Source of the DNA: Allobosea sp. Tri-44
GTDB lineage: Bacteria > Pseudomonadota > Alphaproteobacteria > Rhizobiales > Beijerinckiaceae
Length of the DNA stretch: 64,000 nt
Assembly: GCF_004123845.1 (NCBI RefSeq)
Contig: NZ_NBDP01000003.1
Coordinates: 372,001 to 436,000, forward strand
Direction: 5' to 3'
Shown here: in pieces, positions 8,371 through 18,039 of the stretch
Layout of the letters: every line of letters starts with the position of its first letter
Position numbering within the stretch: the first letter of the stretch is position 1
Notes under the pieces: generated by a model
Database searches by the model: none
What the model was told of the DNA's origin: nothing
The model's input: the letters and a program-made list of their open reading frames with translations, nothing else
Translations under genes and position numbers: made by a program

Positions 8371-9219
8371 ATGCCATCCGGGCGCCCGAACATCGATATC
8401 CGCGATCCCGCGACCGGTCTCGACCGCGTAGACCCGGTTTGGTCGCGGCTGCGCAACGAGGCGGAGCTGGCGATCGCGAGCGAGCCGGCGATGGCGAGTT
8501 TCATCCTGGCGACGATCGCGAACCAGCCGAGCTTCGAGGCGGCGGTGGGCCATCGCATCGCCGCGCGCCTCGGCCATGGTGCCGTACCGGCCGAGCTGAT
8601 CGCCCAGGCTTTCGACGAGGCGATCGAGGCCGACCCCGAGATCGGGCAGGGCATCCGCGCCGATGTCGCCGCCGTGCTCGACCGCGATCCCGCCTGCTAC
8701 CGTCTGATCGAGCCGGTGCTCTATTTCAAGGGCTTCCACGCGCTGCAGACGCACCGCCTGGCCAATTGGCTGTGGCGGCAGGACCGGCGCGACTTCGCGC
8801 TCTATCTGCAGAGCCGCTCGTCGGAGGTGTTCCAGACCGACATCAATCCGGCCGCCAAGATCGGCAAGGGCATCTTCCTCGACCACGCTACCGGTCTCGT
8901 TGTCGGCGAGACCACGGTGATCGAGGATAATGTCTCGATGCTGCAGGACGTGACCTTGGGCGGCACCGGCAAGCAGGGCGGCGACCGCCATCCCAAGATC
9001 CGCAAGGGCGTGCTGATCGGCGCCGGCGCCAAGATTCTGGGGAACATCGAAGTCGGGCAATGCGCCCGCGTCGCGGCCGGCTCGGTCGTGCTCGCGGCGG
9101 TGCCGCGCAACACCACGGTCGCCGGCGTGCCGGCCAAGGTGGTCGGCGAGGCCGGCTGCGCCGAGCCGTCGCGCTCGATGGACCAGATCCTCGCCGGCGA
9201 TTGCGGCGGCGGCATCTGA
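8371..9219 (+). CDS. cysE: Serine O-acetyltransferase CysE
   Basis: A 282-residue enzyme that transfers acetyl from acetyl-CoA to L-serine, giving O-acetylserine for cysteine synthesis. The N-terminal helical domain is followed by FKGFHALQTHRLANWLW near residue 115, then a left-handed beta-helix with the catalytic FLDHATGLVVGE (His near 171) and the VTLGGTGKQGGDRHPKI loop, all diagnostic. The C-terminal tail (SMDQILAGDCGGGI) contains a Cys near the end, but feedback-relevant ends vary in this family. Two AT-rich dyads about 140-175 bp upstream may regulate it. Confidence 0.95.
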   Translation: MPSGRPNIDIRDPATGLDRVDPVWSRLRNEAELAIASEPAMASFILATIANQPSFEAAVGHRIAARLGHGAVPAELIAQAFDEAIEADPEIGQGIRADVAAVLDRDPACYRLIEPVLYFKGFHALQTHRLANWLWRQDRRDFALYLQSRSSEVFQTDINPAAKIGKGIFLDHATGLVVGETTVIEDNVSMLQDVTLGGTGKQGGDRHPKIRKGVLIGAGAKILGNIEVGQCARVAAGSVVLAAVPRNTTVAGVPAKVVGEAGCAEPSRSMDQILAGDCGGGI

Positions 9220-9358
9220 GGCCGTCTCGAAACTCTACTCCAACGGCCGTCTGACGGCGTTTTCTGCGTTTCCGGTGCTCACGGACAAATGTCCGCTGCG
9301 CTCCGGTTCTCGAAAACACCGCCAGCCGACTCGCTGGAGCGACTTTCGAGACGGCCTC
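9218..9358. repeat. Long imperfect palindrome after cysE, family R5
   Basis: A 141-bp structure with perfect 15-base ends gaggccgtctcgaaa and tttcgagacggcctc, and ggacaaatgtcc near the centre. It begins at the cysE stop codon. It may terminate cysE transcription or be a mobile-type repeat; one copy only in the window. Confidence 0.7.
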
Positions 9359-9392
9359 CGGATCGTCTCCGGGGTGACAGGTGCAGGGCCGG

Positions 9393-9704
9393 TCAGCCCT
9401 GCACGAGCTTCTTCTTGTGGTCGTCGAGATGGCCGAGATCGCGCTCGGGATCGAGCCGGTCGCGCACGCGCTGCTTGAGCTGCTTCACGTCCGGGAAGCC
9501 GCCGTCGACGGTGCGATCCCAGATCAGATCGCCGTCATAGTGGATCTGGAAGATGCCGCCGGTGCGCGGGATCAGCACGACCTCGCCGAGATCCTGGCCG
9601 AAGGTCTGCAGCAGCTCCTGCGCCATCCAGGCGGAGCGGAGCAGCCAGTTGCACATGCTGCAATAGGTGATGGCGATGCGCGGGCCGGGCTTGGGTTCGG
9701 TCAT
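9393..9704 (-). CDS. SelT/SelW/SelH (Rdx) family thioredoxin-like protein
   Basis: A 103-residue protein of the Rdx family. It begins [21 protein letters not shown] with a CxxC motif at Cys15-Cys18, where eukaryotic relatives carry selenocysteine in the second position, and continues with [17 protein letters not shown] and a [13 protein letters not shown] helix. The fold suggests a thiol-redox role; bacterial members have no firm function. The start at 9704 ([10 protein letters not shown]) was chosen over one 21 codons upstream because the CxxC normally lies near the N-terminus. It converges with cysE across repeat R5 and is divergent from tuf. Confidence 0.85.
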   Translation of the reverse strand: MTEPKPGPRIAITYCSMCNWLLRSAWMAQELLQTFGQDLGEVVLIPRTGGIFQIHYDGDLIWDRTVDGGFPDVKQLKQRVRDRLDPERDLGHLDDHKKKLVQG

Positions 9705-9906
9705 GGTCGTGCTCCGGAAATGGTGCCAGCCGACGGCTGGCGGATTCGAAAACGCTTCTGCCGTCATGGCGTTGCGACGGCAAGCGGCCTGCGCGCAGCG
9801 TGCTCTGGCACGAAACTTTGTCCTCGGCTTGCGCTTCGCTCCAAAACCCCCTAATGCGACCGCGTTTTTCCGGCCCTGCGCGGGCGTCGTCAGGAACTAA
9901 GGTGTC

Positions 9907-11097
<1,191 letters not shown>

Positions 11098-11119
11098 TCG
11101 ACGCACATAGCGATCTGGG

Positions 11120-11147
11120 AAAGGGCGGCGGTAACGCCGCCCTTTTT
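11120..11147 (+). terminator. Rho-independent terminator after tuf copy 1
   Basis: Stem gggcggcg/cgccgccc with loop gtaa, followed by a run of five T. It begins 22 bp after the stop codon. Confidence 0.9.
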
Positions 11148-11167
11148 CGTTTTCCGGACTACAGGGC

Positions 11168-11274
11168 CGTCATTCCGGACAAGCCGCGATAGCGGCGCAG
11201 CTCCGGAATCCATCGTAGAGCGCCGGAGTCCTACGATGGATTCCGGCGCTCCGCTTCGCTGCGGCCGGAATGAC
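11168..11274. repeat. Dispersed palindromic repeat, family R1 (copy 2)
   Basis: Inverse-orientation copy of the element at 3947-4052: same cgtcattccgg/ccggaatgacg ends and ccggaatccat/atggattccgg inner arms, with differing centre. It lies between the tuf terminator and the next promoter. Confidence 0.85.
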
Positions 11275-11307
11275 GATGGAACAGGCACTGGCGTCTCCCG
11301 ATCCGGC

Positions 11308-11333
11308 ATGCAAGGCTCTTGTATCTTGCATAC
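11308..11333. promoter_or_regulatory. Candidate GntR operator upstream of the PEP-mutase-like gene
   Basis: Arms ATGCAAG (11308-11314) and CTTGCAT (11325-11331) form a perfect dyad. The 11-mer atcttgcatac at 11323-11333 recurs at 12892-12902 upstream of the binding-protein gene. The GntR regulator encoded between the two sites is the obvious candidate ligand; this is inference. Confidence 0.55.
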
Positions 11334-11348
11334 GGACTGGAGATCGCG

Positions 11349-12185
11349 ATGAGTCCCCGCCATTCGCTCGCCGACAGGCTGCGCCAGCCCGATCTCGTGG
11401 TCGCGCCCGGCTGCCATGACGCCATCGGTGCGCGGGCGCTCGAGCAGGCGGGGTTCGAGGCGGTCTACATGACCGGCAACGGTCTTTCCGCCAGCCTGAT
11501 CGGCGCGCCCGATATCGGCCTCCTGACCATGACCGAGATGGTGGCGCGTGGCCGGGCGCTGGCCGCCGCGATCAAGGTGCCGCTGATCGCCGATGCCGAT
11601 ACCGGCTATGGCAATCTCAACAACGTCGCCCGCACCGTCGCCGAATATGAGGCGGCCGGCGTCGCCGCGATCCATCTCGAGGACCAGGTCACGCCCAAGC
11701 GCTGCGGCGCCATGGCGGGGCTCGCTTTGGTGACGCGCGAGGAGCAGGCCGAGAAGATCCGCATCGCCGTGGCGACGCGGCGCGATCCCGATTTTCTGAT
11801 CATCGGCCGCTCGGATGCGCGGCTGCCGCTCGGCCTCGACGAGGCGATCGCGCGCGGCAAGGCTTATGCGCAGGCCGGCGCCGATCTCGTGCTGCTCGAG
11901 ATGCTGCAATCCGAGGAGGAGATGAAGCGGGCGCTGCGCGAGATCGAGGCGCCGCTGATGTTCAACTATGTCGAGGGCAGGGTGCCCTCGCTGACGGCCG
12001 AGGATTTCGGGCGCCTCGGCTTCAAGGTGCTGAGCTATCCGGTGTCGTCGACCCTGGCCTACGCCCATATGATGGCGGCCTTCGCGCGTGAGCTGAAGCG
12101 CTCCGGCACGACGCGGGCGCTGGAGCCTGCAATGCTCGATCTGCGGAGCTACGAGGCCTTCCTGGGGCGCGAGCACTATGCCTGA
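11349..12185 (+). CDS. Isocitrate lyase / PEP mutase superfamily enzyme
   Basis: A 278-residue TIM-barrel enzyme of the ICL/PEPM superfamily. DADTGYG at 82-88 supplies the metal-binding aspartates, LEDQ at 110-113 follows, and the loop KRCG at 117-120 carries the catalytic cysteine of lyase-type members. Related enzymes include 2-methylisocitrate lyase, oxaloacetate decarboxylase and carboxyphosphonoenolpyruvate mutase; the exact reaction cannot be fixed here. The start at 11349 has GGAG 7 nt upstream. Its end overlaps the GntR gene by 8 bp, so the two are translationally coupled, and the regulator probably controls this enzyme. Confidence 0.85.
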   Translation: MSPRHSLADRLRQPDLVVAPGCHDAIGARALEQAGFEAVYMTGNGLSASLIGAPDIGLLTMTEMVARGRALAAAIKVPLIADADTGYGNLNNVARTVAEYEAAGVAAIHLEDQVTPKRCGAMAGLALVTREEQAEKIRIAVATRRDPDFLIIGRSDARLPLGLDEAIARGKAYAQAGADLVLLEMLQSEEEMKRALREIEAPLMFNYVEGRVPSLTAEDFGRLGFKVLSYPVSSTLAYAHMMAAFARELKRSGTTRALEPAMLDLRSYEAFLGREHYA

Positions 12186-12855
12186 TCTCAGGGTGGAGCA
12201 GCCGAAATCGCTGGTCGCGATCGTCGAGGAGCGGCTGCGTAACGCGATCGTCAACGCCGAGATGCGCCTCGGCGAGACACTGTCCGAGGAAGCGCTGAGC
12301 GAGGCGCTGGGCGTTAGCCGCACGCCGGTGCGCGAGGCGCTGGCGCGATTGCAGCTGCAGGGGCTGGTGACGATCGTGCCGAAGAAGGGCACCTTCGTCT
12401 TCGCGCCGACCGAGGAGGACGTCGCCGAGCTCTGCGTCTTCCGCTTCATGCTGGAGACGCAGGCCCTGCGCGAATGCATGGCCAAGGCGCGCGCGGCCGC
12501 GCTCGCCGCGATGAACGAGGCGCTCACCGCGATGGAGGCGACGCAGGCGGGCGGCACGCGCCACGACTATGCCCGGGCCGATACCGTGTTCCACGAGGTC
12601 TTCTTCCAGCATTGCGGCAACCGCTATCTCGGCAACGCCTATCGCGGCGTCTCCGGCCGGGTCGCGGCGCTGCGCACGCATCTCTCGGTGCCGCTGGAGG
12701 GCGAGCAGGAGCGCTCCATGGCCGAGCATCGCCTGATGGTCGAAACCTTCGCTGCCGGCCGCCTGGCCGATCTCGATACCGTCCTGCATCGACACATCAT
12801 GCGGGCGTGGGACGCCTATGCCGACGTGCTACGCCGTGGCGGCGTTCCGGCCTGA
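12178..12855 (+). CDS. GntR-family transcriptional regulator (FadR/FCD type)
   Basis: A 225-residue regulator. The winged helix-turn-helix is residues 8-75, including LSEALGVSRTPVREALARLQ, which is typical of GntR proteins. The rest is an alpha-helical FCD ligand-binding domain with the expected metal-binding positions (ARADTVFHEVFFQHCGN and a late ALMVE-like RLMVETFAAG segment). FCD members usually respond to small carboxylates. Its start overlaps the end of the PEP-mutase-like gene by 8 bp. Sites with a shared 11-mer before the operon and before the following binding-protein gene suggest it controls both. Confidence 0.9.
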   Translation: MPDLRVEQPKSLVAIVEERLRNAIVNAEMRLGETLSEEALSEALGVSRTPVREALARLQLQGLVTIVPKKGTFVFAPTEEDVAELCVFRFMLETQALRECMAKARAAALAAMNEALTAMEATQAGGTRHDYARADTVFHEVFFQHCGNRYLGNAYRGVSGRVAALRTHLSVPLEGEQERSMAEHRLMVETFAAGRLADLDTVLHRHIMRAWDAYADVLRRGGVPA

Positions 12856-12891
12856 CGGGACGCTGCGACGGAGCGCTTCCAGCGCCAAATG

Positions 12892-12902
12892 ATCTTGCAT
12901 AC
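12892..12902. promoter_or_regulatory. Second copy of the shared 11-mer, upstream of the livK-like gene
   Basis: The sequence atcttgcatac is identical to 11323-11333. Here it lies 68 bp before the binding-protein start without an obvious second arm. Confidence 0.45.
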
Positions 12903-12969
12903 AGTGTCCTAGAGACTATGCTCCGGACGAGAGCCGCAAACGGCCCATCGAACCTCGGGAGGAGGCGTC

Positions 12970-14097
12970 ATGAATAATGCTCTTAAAGCTGTGGCCCTGG
13001 CGCTCGCGCTGGCTGCGACGCCGGTGGCGGCACAGGACAAGGTGAAGCTCGTCACCATCGCCGAGCTTTCCGGGCCGGGAGCGACCGCCGGCACCAACTG
13101 GAAGAGCGGCATCGAGCTCGCGATCGAGGAGCTCAACGCCAAGGGCGGCATTCTCGGCCGCAAGATCGATCTCGTCGCCTATGACACGCAGACCAACCCG
13201 GCCAATGCCCGCGCCGCCGTGCAGCGCGCGATCGACGAGGGCACTCATGCCGTGCTGGGCCCGGTCTATACCGGGTCGATCATGGCCTCGATGCAGATCG
13301 CGCAACGGGCCGAGATCGCCCAGCTCGCGGCCGGCGACGGCACGTCCTACACTGCCCAGGGCAACCCCTTCATCTTCCGGACCTCGCTCAGCCAGTCGGC
13401 CGCGATGCCGAAGATCGCCGCCTATCTCAAGGACGAGGTCAAGGCGAAGTCGGTCGCGGTCGTCTGGGTCAACAACGACTTCGGCAAGGGCGGGCACGAA
13501 GCCATCCTCAAGGAGCTGAAGAGCCGCGGCATCGCAGTCTCGGTCGATCTTTCGACCGAGCAGGGCCAGGCCGACTTCGCCGCCGACGCGATCAAGATCA
13601 AGAACGCCAATGCCGATGCCGTCTTCGTCTATCTGAACGAGGAGGAGAGCGCCCGGCTGCTGGTGGCGATGCGCGACCAGAACGTCGGCAAGCCGGTGAT
13701 CGGCGAGACCACGATCCTGAGCCAGAAGGTGATCGAGCTCGCCGGCAAGGCCGCCGACGGCGTGCGCGGACATGTCGGCCAGACCGTCGATGCGCCGATT
13801 CCCGCTCTGCAGGAGTTCGGCAAGCGCTTCGAGGCCCGCTTCAAATTCGTGCCCGACCATAACGGCATCAAGGGCTACATGGCCGTCCATGCCGTGAAAT
13901 GGGCGACGGAAAAGCTCGGCAAGTTCGAACCGACCAGGATCGCGGCGACGCTGCACGGTGCCACGATCAAGCCGGAGGAGGAGCCGGGCATCCTGATGGA
14001 GACCACCTTCGACGCGAAGGGCGATGTCCAGCGCGAGAGCTTCCTCGCCGAGGTCGTCGACGGCCGGCAGAAGATCATTGCGCGCCTGCCGAAATAA
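12970..14097 (+). CDS. ABC transporter substrate-binding protein, branched-chain amino acid (LivK) type
   Basis: A 375-residue periplasmic binding protein of the Peripla_BP_6 group. Residues 1-21 form a signal peptide ending PVAAQ, followed by VKLVTIAELSGPGATAGTNW and ELNAKGGILGRKIDLVAYD, typical of LivK-like folds. These proteins bind amino acids, amides or aromatic acids and deliver them to LivHMGF permeases, but no permease or ATPase gene is nearby, so it must work with a distant system or as a sensor. It follows the GntR gene by 114 bp and ends at its own terminator. Common ligand with the PEP-mutase-like enzyme is possible. Confidence 0.88.
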   Translation: MNNALKAVALALALAATPVAAQDKVKLVTIAELSGPGATAGTNWKSGIELAIEELNAKGGILGRKIDLVAYDTQTNPANARAAVQRAIDEGTHAVLGPVYTGSIMASMQIAQRAEIAQLAAGDGTSYTAQGNPFIFRTSLSQSAAMPKIAAYLKDEVKAKSVAVVWVNNDFGKGGHEAILKELKSRGIAVSVDLSTEQGQADFAADAIKIKNANADAVFVYLNEEESARLLVAMRDQNVGKPVIGETTILSQKVIELAGKAADGVRGHVGQTVDAPIPALQEFGKRFEARFKFVPDHNGIKGYMAVHAVKWATEKLGKFEPTRIAATLHGATIKPEEEPGILMETTFDAKGDVQRESFLAEVVDGRQKIIARLPK

Positions 14098-14122
14098 GCG
14101 ATCGGCCCGGGGCGTGGTTCGG

Positions 14123-14148
14123 GAGGGCGGCGTTAGCGCCGCCCTTTA
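14123..14148 (+). terminator. Rho-independent terminator after the livK-like gene
   Basis: Stem gggcggcg/cgccgccc with loop ttag and a short T run (tttatc). It begins about 25 bp after the stop codon. Confidence 0.8.
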
Positions 14149-14280
14149 TCGTTGAGTGGCCGCTTCCAGAGCCAACTTGTTCGCGAGCTGCCTTCGGTGA
14201 ATTATGCTGAATCTGCACGGCCTTGCCGTGTACGGCTGAGGATATGAGTCAACTTCGCGCGGGGCGCTCGCGATTTCGAC

Positions 14281-14309
14281 TTGAAAAGCCCGCGGAGTTC
14301 GGGCTAAGC
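14281..14309 (+). promoter_or_regulatory. Probable sigma-70 promoter of tRNA-Trp
   Basis: TTGAAA at 14281-14286 and CTAAGC at 14304-14309 are separated by 17 bp. The -10 ends 12 bp before the mature tRNA, a usual distance. The -10 is weak by E. coli standards but weak -10 boxes are normal in alphaproteobacteria. Confidence 0.5.
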
Positions 14310-14321
14310 AACCGACGCTAC

Positions 14322-14397
14322 AGGGGTGTAGCTCAGTTGGTAGAGTACCGGTCTCCAAAACCGGGTGTCGTAGGTTCGAGCCCTACCGCCCCTGCCA
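14322..14397 (+). tRNA. tRNA-Trp (anticodon CCA)
   Basis: A complete 76-nt cloverleaf. The acceptor AGGGGTG pairs with CGCCCCT, the D-arm has GCTC..GAGT, the anticodon loop is CTCCAAA with CCA at 14355-14357, and the T-arm carries GGTTCGAGCC. The 3' CCA is encoded. It occupies the canonical place upstream of secE-nusG, here separated from them by a ModA-like gene. A palindrome gccgcgcgatcgcgcggc directly follows at 14398-14415. Confidence 0.98.
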
Positions 14398-14614
14398 GCC
14401 GCGCGATCGCGCGGCGATGCCGTCCGCAGCGCGGCGATCAGTCAGTTCCATCGGCGACGTCGTTCACCATCGCCTTGCGACCGGCCGGCGCGGCATGGCC
14501 CTGTCTCGCAGAAACGTGATTCCCGCCGCGCCGATGCCGGCTTTGCCTGTGAGCCGCAGGCTTTAGGCTTTCACGCAGCGTTCGCGCTGGTGCGGATGCC
14601 GCCGGAGATCATCG

Positions 14615-15391
14615 ATGAAGCTGTTTTCAAGACGCGCCTGCGTCGCGACGCTCGCTCTTGCCGGCCTCGTCGCCGGCGGGTTCGCGGAGGCCGCCGAGAT
14701 CAGGGTGTTGACCGCTGGCGCCTTCAAGCCGATCGTGTCGGCCGTCACCGCCGATTTCGAGAAGCTGAGCGGCCACAAGCTCACCATCGACAACGACACG
14801 GCGGGTGCCTTGCAGCGCCGGATCGCGGCGGGCGAGGCCTTCGATGTCGCCATCGTGACGCCGGCGGTAGTCAAGGATCTGATCGACAAAGGAAAAATCG
14901 CGGCGGACAACGTCTCCAACCTGGCGCGCACCTCCATCGGCGTCGCGGTCAAGGACGGCGCGCCCCGTCCCGGCATCGCAAGCGTGGCGGCCTTCAAGGC
15001 GGCGCTGCTCGCCGCGCGCAAAGTCGCCTATATCGACCCGGCGGCGGGTGGCTCCAGCGGCATCTACTTTGCGAAACTGCTCGAGACGATGGGCATCGCG
15101 GACGAGGTCAAGGCCAAGGCCGTGCTGGTGCCGGGCGGTCTGGTGGCCCAGCGGCTCGTCACCGGCGAAGCCGATCTCGCCATCCACCAGATCAGCGAGA
15201 TACTCGCCGTCTCCGGCGCGACCTTGGTCGGGCCGCTGCCGGCCGAGATCCAGAGCTACACGACCTATGCCGGCGGCGTCGGGACCGCGAGCCTGCAGCC
15301 TGACGGCGCCAAGGCCCTGCTGGCCTTCCTGCGCGGCGAAATAGCCAGGCGCGTCCTGGCGGAGAAGGGCATGGAGCCGGCGACCAACTGA
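14615..15391 (+). CDS. ModA-like periplasmic substrate-binding protein
   Basis: A 258-residue exported protein. A signal peptide (residues 1-27, ending FAEAAE) precedes a type 2 periplasmic-binding fold: IRVLTAGAFKPIVSAVTADFE, GEAFDVAIVTPAVVKDLIDKG and GGSSGIYFAKLLETMGI. The pattern resembles molybdate-binding ModA, but no modBC genes accompany it and the ligand may be another oxyanion or an organic acid. Solitary proteins of this kind are common in Hyphomicrobiales. It lies between tRNA-Trp and secE, interrupting an otherwise conserved linkage. Confidence 0.8.
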   Translation: MKLFSRRACVATLALAGLVAGGFAEAAEIRVLTAGAFKPIVSAVTADFEKLSGHKLTIDNDTAGALQRRIAAGEAFDVAIVTPAVVKDLIDKGKIAADNVSNLARTSIGVAVKDGAPRPGIASVAAFKAALLAARKVAYIDPAAGGSSGIYFAKLLETMGIADEVKAKAVLVPGGLVAQRLVTGEADLAIHQISEILAVSGATLVGPLPAEIQSYTTYAGGVGTASLQPDGAKALLAFLRGEIARRVLAEKGMEPATN

Positions 15392-15572
15392 GGGCCGGCG
15401 CCCGCCCGGGGGTGGCCGCGGCGCGCAACAAGGCGCTTGGCGAGCGCGCGATAGCGTTGTAAGAAGCCCCTTAACGACGGCGCGCGGCTCCCTGAGCCCC
15501 GCGCCGCGAATCTTTCAGGACCGCCGAATCGCCGCTCCGACGCGATGATCCGGAACCGAGGTGACGAGCCCG

Positions 15573-15767
15573 ATGGCGAAGACGAATCCCTTCCAGTTCC
15601 TGCAGGAGGTGCGCAGCGAAGCCGCCAAGGTGACCTGGCCCTCGCGCCGCGAGACCCTGATCACCACCGGCCTCGTGCTGCTGATGGTGCTGATGTCCAG
15701 CCTGTTCTTCCTCTTCACCGACACGGTGATCCGCTGGGGTCTCGGCCTCATCCTCGGCGCACGCTGA
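15573..15767 (+). CDS. secE: Preprotein translocase subunit SecE
   Basis: A 64-residue SecE, the short form with a single membrane span. The conserved amphipathic region EVRSEAAKVTWPSRRET precedes the hydrophobic segment GLVLLMVLMSSLFFLF. SecE clamps SecY in the inner-membrane translocon. The ATG at 15573 (MAKTNPF) fits family length; a GTG four codons upstream is possible. nusG follows after 17 bp. Confidence 0.95.
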   Translation: MAKTNPFQFLQEVRSEAAKVTWPSRRETLITTGLVLLMVLMSSLFFLFTDTVIRWGLGLILGAR

Positions 15768-15784
15768 ACGAAGGCAATAAGAAC

Positions 15785-16318
15785 GTGAGCACCCGCTGGT
15801 ACATCGTCCACGCCTATTCCAACTTCGAGAACAAGGTCGCGCAGTCGATCAAGGATCAGGCGGCACAGCGTAATCTCGCCGACAAGTTCGAGGAAGTGCT
15901 GGTTCCGACCGAGAAGGTCGTCGAGGTCCGCCGTGGCCGCAAGGTCGACACCGAGCGCAAGTTCTTCCCCGGCTATGTCCTGGTGAAGTGCGAGATGACC
16001 GACGAGGTCTACCACCTCATCAAGAACACGCCCAAGGTCACCGGCTTCCTCGGCGCCGACAAGGCCAAGCCGATGCCGATTCCCGAGAACGAGGCGCTGC
16101 GGATCAAGGGCCAGGTCGCCGAGGGCATCGAGCGGCCGAAGCCGACGATCGTGTTCGAGGTCGGCGAGCAGGTGAAGGTCGCCGACGGCCCGTTCGCCTC
16201 GTTCAACGGCGTCGTCGAGGATGTCGATCACGCCCGCGCCCGCCTCAAGGTCGCGGTCTCGATCTTCGGCCGCGCCACGCCGGTCGAGCTCGAATACAGC
16301 CAGGTCGAGAAGCTCTGA
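15785..16318 (+). CDS. nusG: Transcription termination/antitermination factor NusG
   Basis: A 177-residue NusG. The NGN domain begins STRWYIVHAYSNFENKVAQ and includes RKFFPGYVLVKCEM; a KOW domain follows with VKVADGPFASFNGVVEDVD. NusG binds RNA polymerase clamp regions, suppresses pausing and couples to Rho or ribosomal S10. The start is a GTG at 15785; the open frame continues upstream through secE in another frame, but that part is not homologous. A terminator closes the secE-nusG unit, so rplK is transcribed separately here. Confidence 0.97.
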   Translation: MSTRWYIVHAYSNFENKVAQSIKDQAAQRNLADKFEEVLVPTEKVVEVRRGRKVDTERKFFPGYVLVKCEMTDEVYHLIKNTPKVTGFLGADKAKPMPIPENEALRIKGQVAEGIERPKPTIVFEVGEQVKVADGPFASFNGVVEDVDHARARLKVAVSIFGRATPVELEYSQVEKL

Positions 16319-16345
16319 CGCCTCGACGCCTCGGTCTTTTGCAGA

Positions 16346-16371
16346 AGGGTGCCGGAGACGGCACCCTTTTT
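16346..16371 (+). terminator. Rho-independent terminator after nusG
   Basis: Stem agggtgcc/ggcaccct with a hexanucleotide loop and five T, 27 bp after the nusG stop. Confidence 0.9.
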
Positions 16372-16413
16372 GCGCTATTTCGTAGTTAACGCCTCCTTCA
16401 GGCGTGTGTGACA

Positions 16414-18039
16414 ATGTCCCGCCGGCTTTTGGTGCAGGCGGGCATGTTTCCCAGGACATTCAAGGCGACGGTCGGGCAGCGCCTGGCGCTGTGGGGCGTG
16501 CTCCTCGGCGCGCTGTCATGCCTTTATGTCGCGACCGAGCTGGTCGGCTCGCGCAAGCTCCACGGCTTTACGCAGGCCCTGGAGGCGCAGAGCGATCTCG
16601 CCCGACGCCTCGAAGCGACGACCATGCTTTTCGAGCGCATCAGCATCGCGATCTTCTCGGGCAACCGGGCGGAACCGTCCGATCTCGAGGTGCTCGCGAT
16701 CGCAGCCGAGGACATCGCCACCCGGCTCGAGGGCAGGCTGGAGGTCGATGCGCTGACGATTGCGGGGCGTGCCCTCGCGATGCGCGGAGCCGCCGACACG
16801 GCTACGGCCCGGGCCGAGCTCAGGGTGATCGCTGACAAGCGCTCGGCTCTGCGACGCACACTCGGCGAGGAGATCGGCCGGCTGAGCGCGAGCCTGTCGC
16901 GGCATGTCGAGAGCGCCCATCAGAACAAGGTCCTGCTCTCGCTGCTCGGCCTATTCAGCCTCGTCTTCATCGTGGTGCTCGAGCATCGCTGGCTGGTCCG
17001 CCCAATCTCCGGCATGGCGCGAGCCCTGGCCGAGAATCGGCAAGAGGGGCAGGGGCTCGACAAGCTCGCCATGCGGCGCGACGAGATCGGCATGCTCGGC
17101 CGCGCCCTGCTGGCGCATCGGCGCGGGCTGCAGGCCGAGCAGGACGCCGCCCAGACGCGACTGGACGCGCTTTCGGGCGAAGTCGCGCGCCAGGAAGCCG
17201 CTCAGGCCCGCAATGCAGTCTTCCAGGAACGGATCGCCGCGATCGCGCAGGCGCTCGAGCAGCATGCAGCCCGGCTGTCGCAGGCAGCCGGAGAATTCGC
17301 ACAGCTTTCGGGTGTCGTCGACGAGCGGGCCGGCGCGGCCACGCAGTCGACGCAGCGTGTCTCCGAGCATGTCGATCATGTTGCCGGCGCGATTGCGGAA
17401 GTGTCCACGCTGCTGGCCACGGCGGCAGGCGAGGCCTGGCGAACCTCCGAGGTCGCCGATGCCGCAAAGGCGCTGGTCGATCAGGCGACCGCCGATACGG
17501 TCGAGCTGAGCGATGCGGTCGGCAAGATCGTGCAGGTCATCGACATCATCGGAACCGTCGCCAGCCAGACCAATCTGCTCGCGCTCAATGCGACCATCGA
17601 GGCGGCGCGAGCCGGCGAGGCGGGCAGGGGCTTCGCTGTGGTCGCCGGCGAGGTCAAGCAGCTCGCACACCGCACCGCCGAGGCGACCGACGATGTCCGC
17701 ACAGGGCTGAACCAGATCACCGTCGCGGCGCAGCGCATCACCTTGCGCATCGGCGCCCTGGTGACCTCGGTCGAAAAAGTCGACAAGGCAGCGCTCTCGA
17801 TCGCCGAAGTGACCGCTCGCCAGGATGTAGGCTCGCGCTCGATCAGCGAGACGACGTCGCGAACTGCCGGCGATGTCAGGCTCGTGGCCGAGCAGGTCGA
17901 GCAACTCGCCGGTACGCTGGCGAGTTGGCGTCAGACCGCCGGCTCGGTCACGGCGGCCTCGGCCGATCTCGACCGGCAGGCGGCGGAGCTGCGGCAGGCT
18001 GTCGAGGGCTTCATCACGCGCAAGGACCTGGCCGCATGA
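16414..18039 (+). CDS. Methyl-accepting chemotaxis protein
   Basis: A chemoreceptor of about 541 residues. A first membrane span lies near residues 21-41, a helical periplasmic region follows to about 168, and a second span ([19 protein letters not shown]) precedes a HAMP-like linker. The cytoplasmic hairpin tip near 374-420 contains [20 protein letters not shown] and [13 protein letters not shown], the CheA/CheW contact region. The sensed ligand is unknown. Start codons at 16408 (GTG), 16414 or 16444 are all possible because none has a good ribosome site. The stop overlaps the next gene's ATG. Confidence 0.9.
   Translation: MSRRLLVQAGMFPRTFKATVGQRLALWGVLLGALSCLYVATELVGSRKLHGFTQALEAQSDLARRLEATTMLFERISIAIFSGNRAEPSDLEVLAIAAEDIATRLEGRLEVDALTIAGRALAMRGAADTATARAELRVIADKRSALRRTLGEEIGRLSASLSRHVESAHQNKVLLSLLGLFSLVFIVVLEHRWLVRPISGMARALAENRQEGQGLDKLAMRRDEIGMLGRALLAHRRGLQAEQDAAQTRLDALSGEVARQEAAQARNAVFQERIAAIAQALEQHAARLSQAAGEFAQLSGVVDERAGAATQSTQRVSEHVDHVAGAIAEVSTLLATAAGEAWRTSEVADAAKALVDQATADTVELSDAVGKIVQVIDIIGTVASQTNLLALNATIEAARAGEAGRGFAVVAGEVKQLAHRTAEATDDVRTGLNQITVAAQRITLRIGALVTSVEKVDKAALSIAEVTARQDVGSRSISETTSRTAGDVRLVAEQVEQLAGTLASWRQTAGSVTAASADLDRQAAELRQAVEGFITRKDLAA

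Noticed and set aside
15545..15784. Possible N-terminal extension of NusG reading through secE
   Set aside because: The extension is secE DNA in another frame; NusG homology begins at the GTG at 15785.
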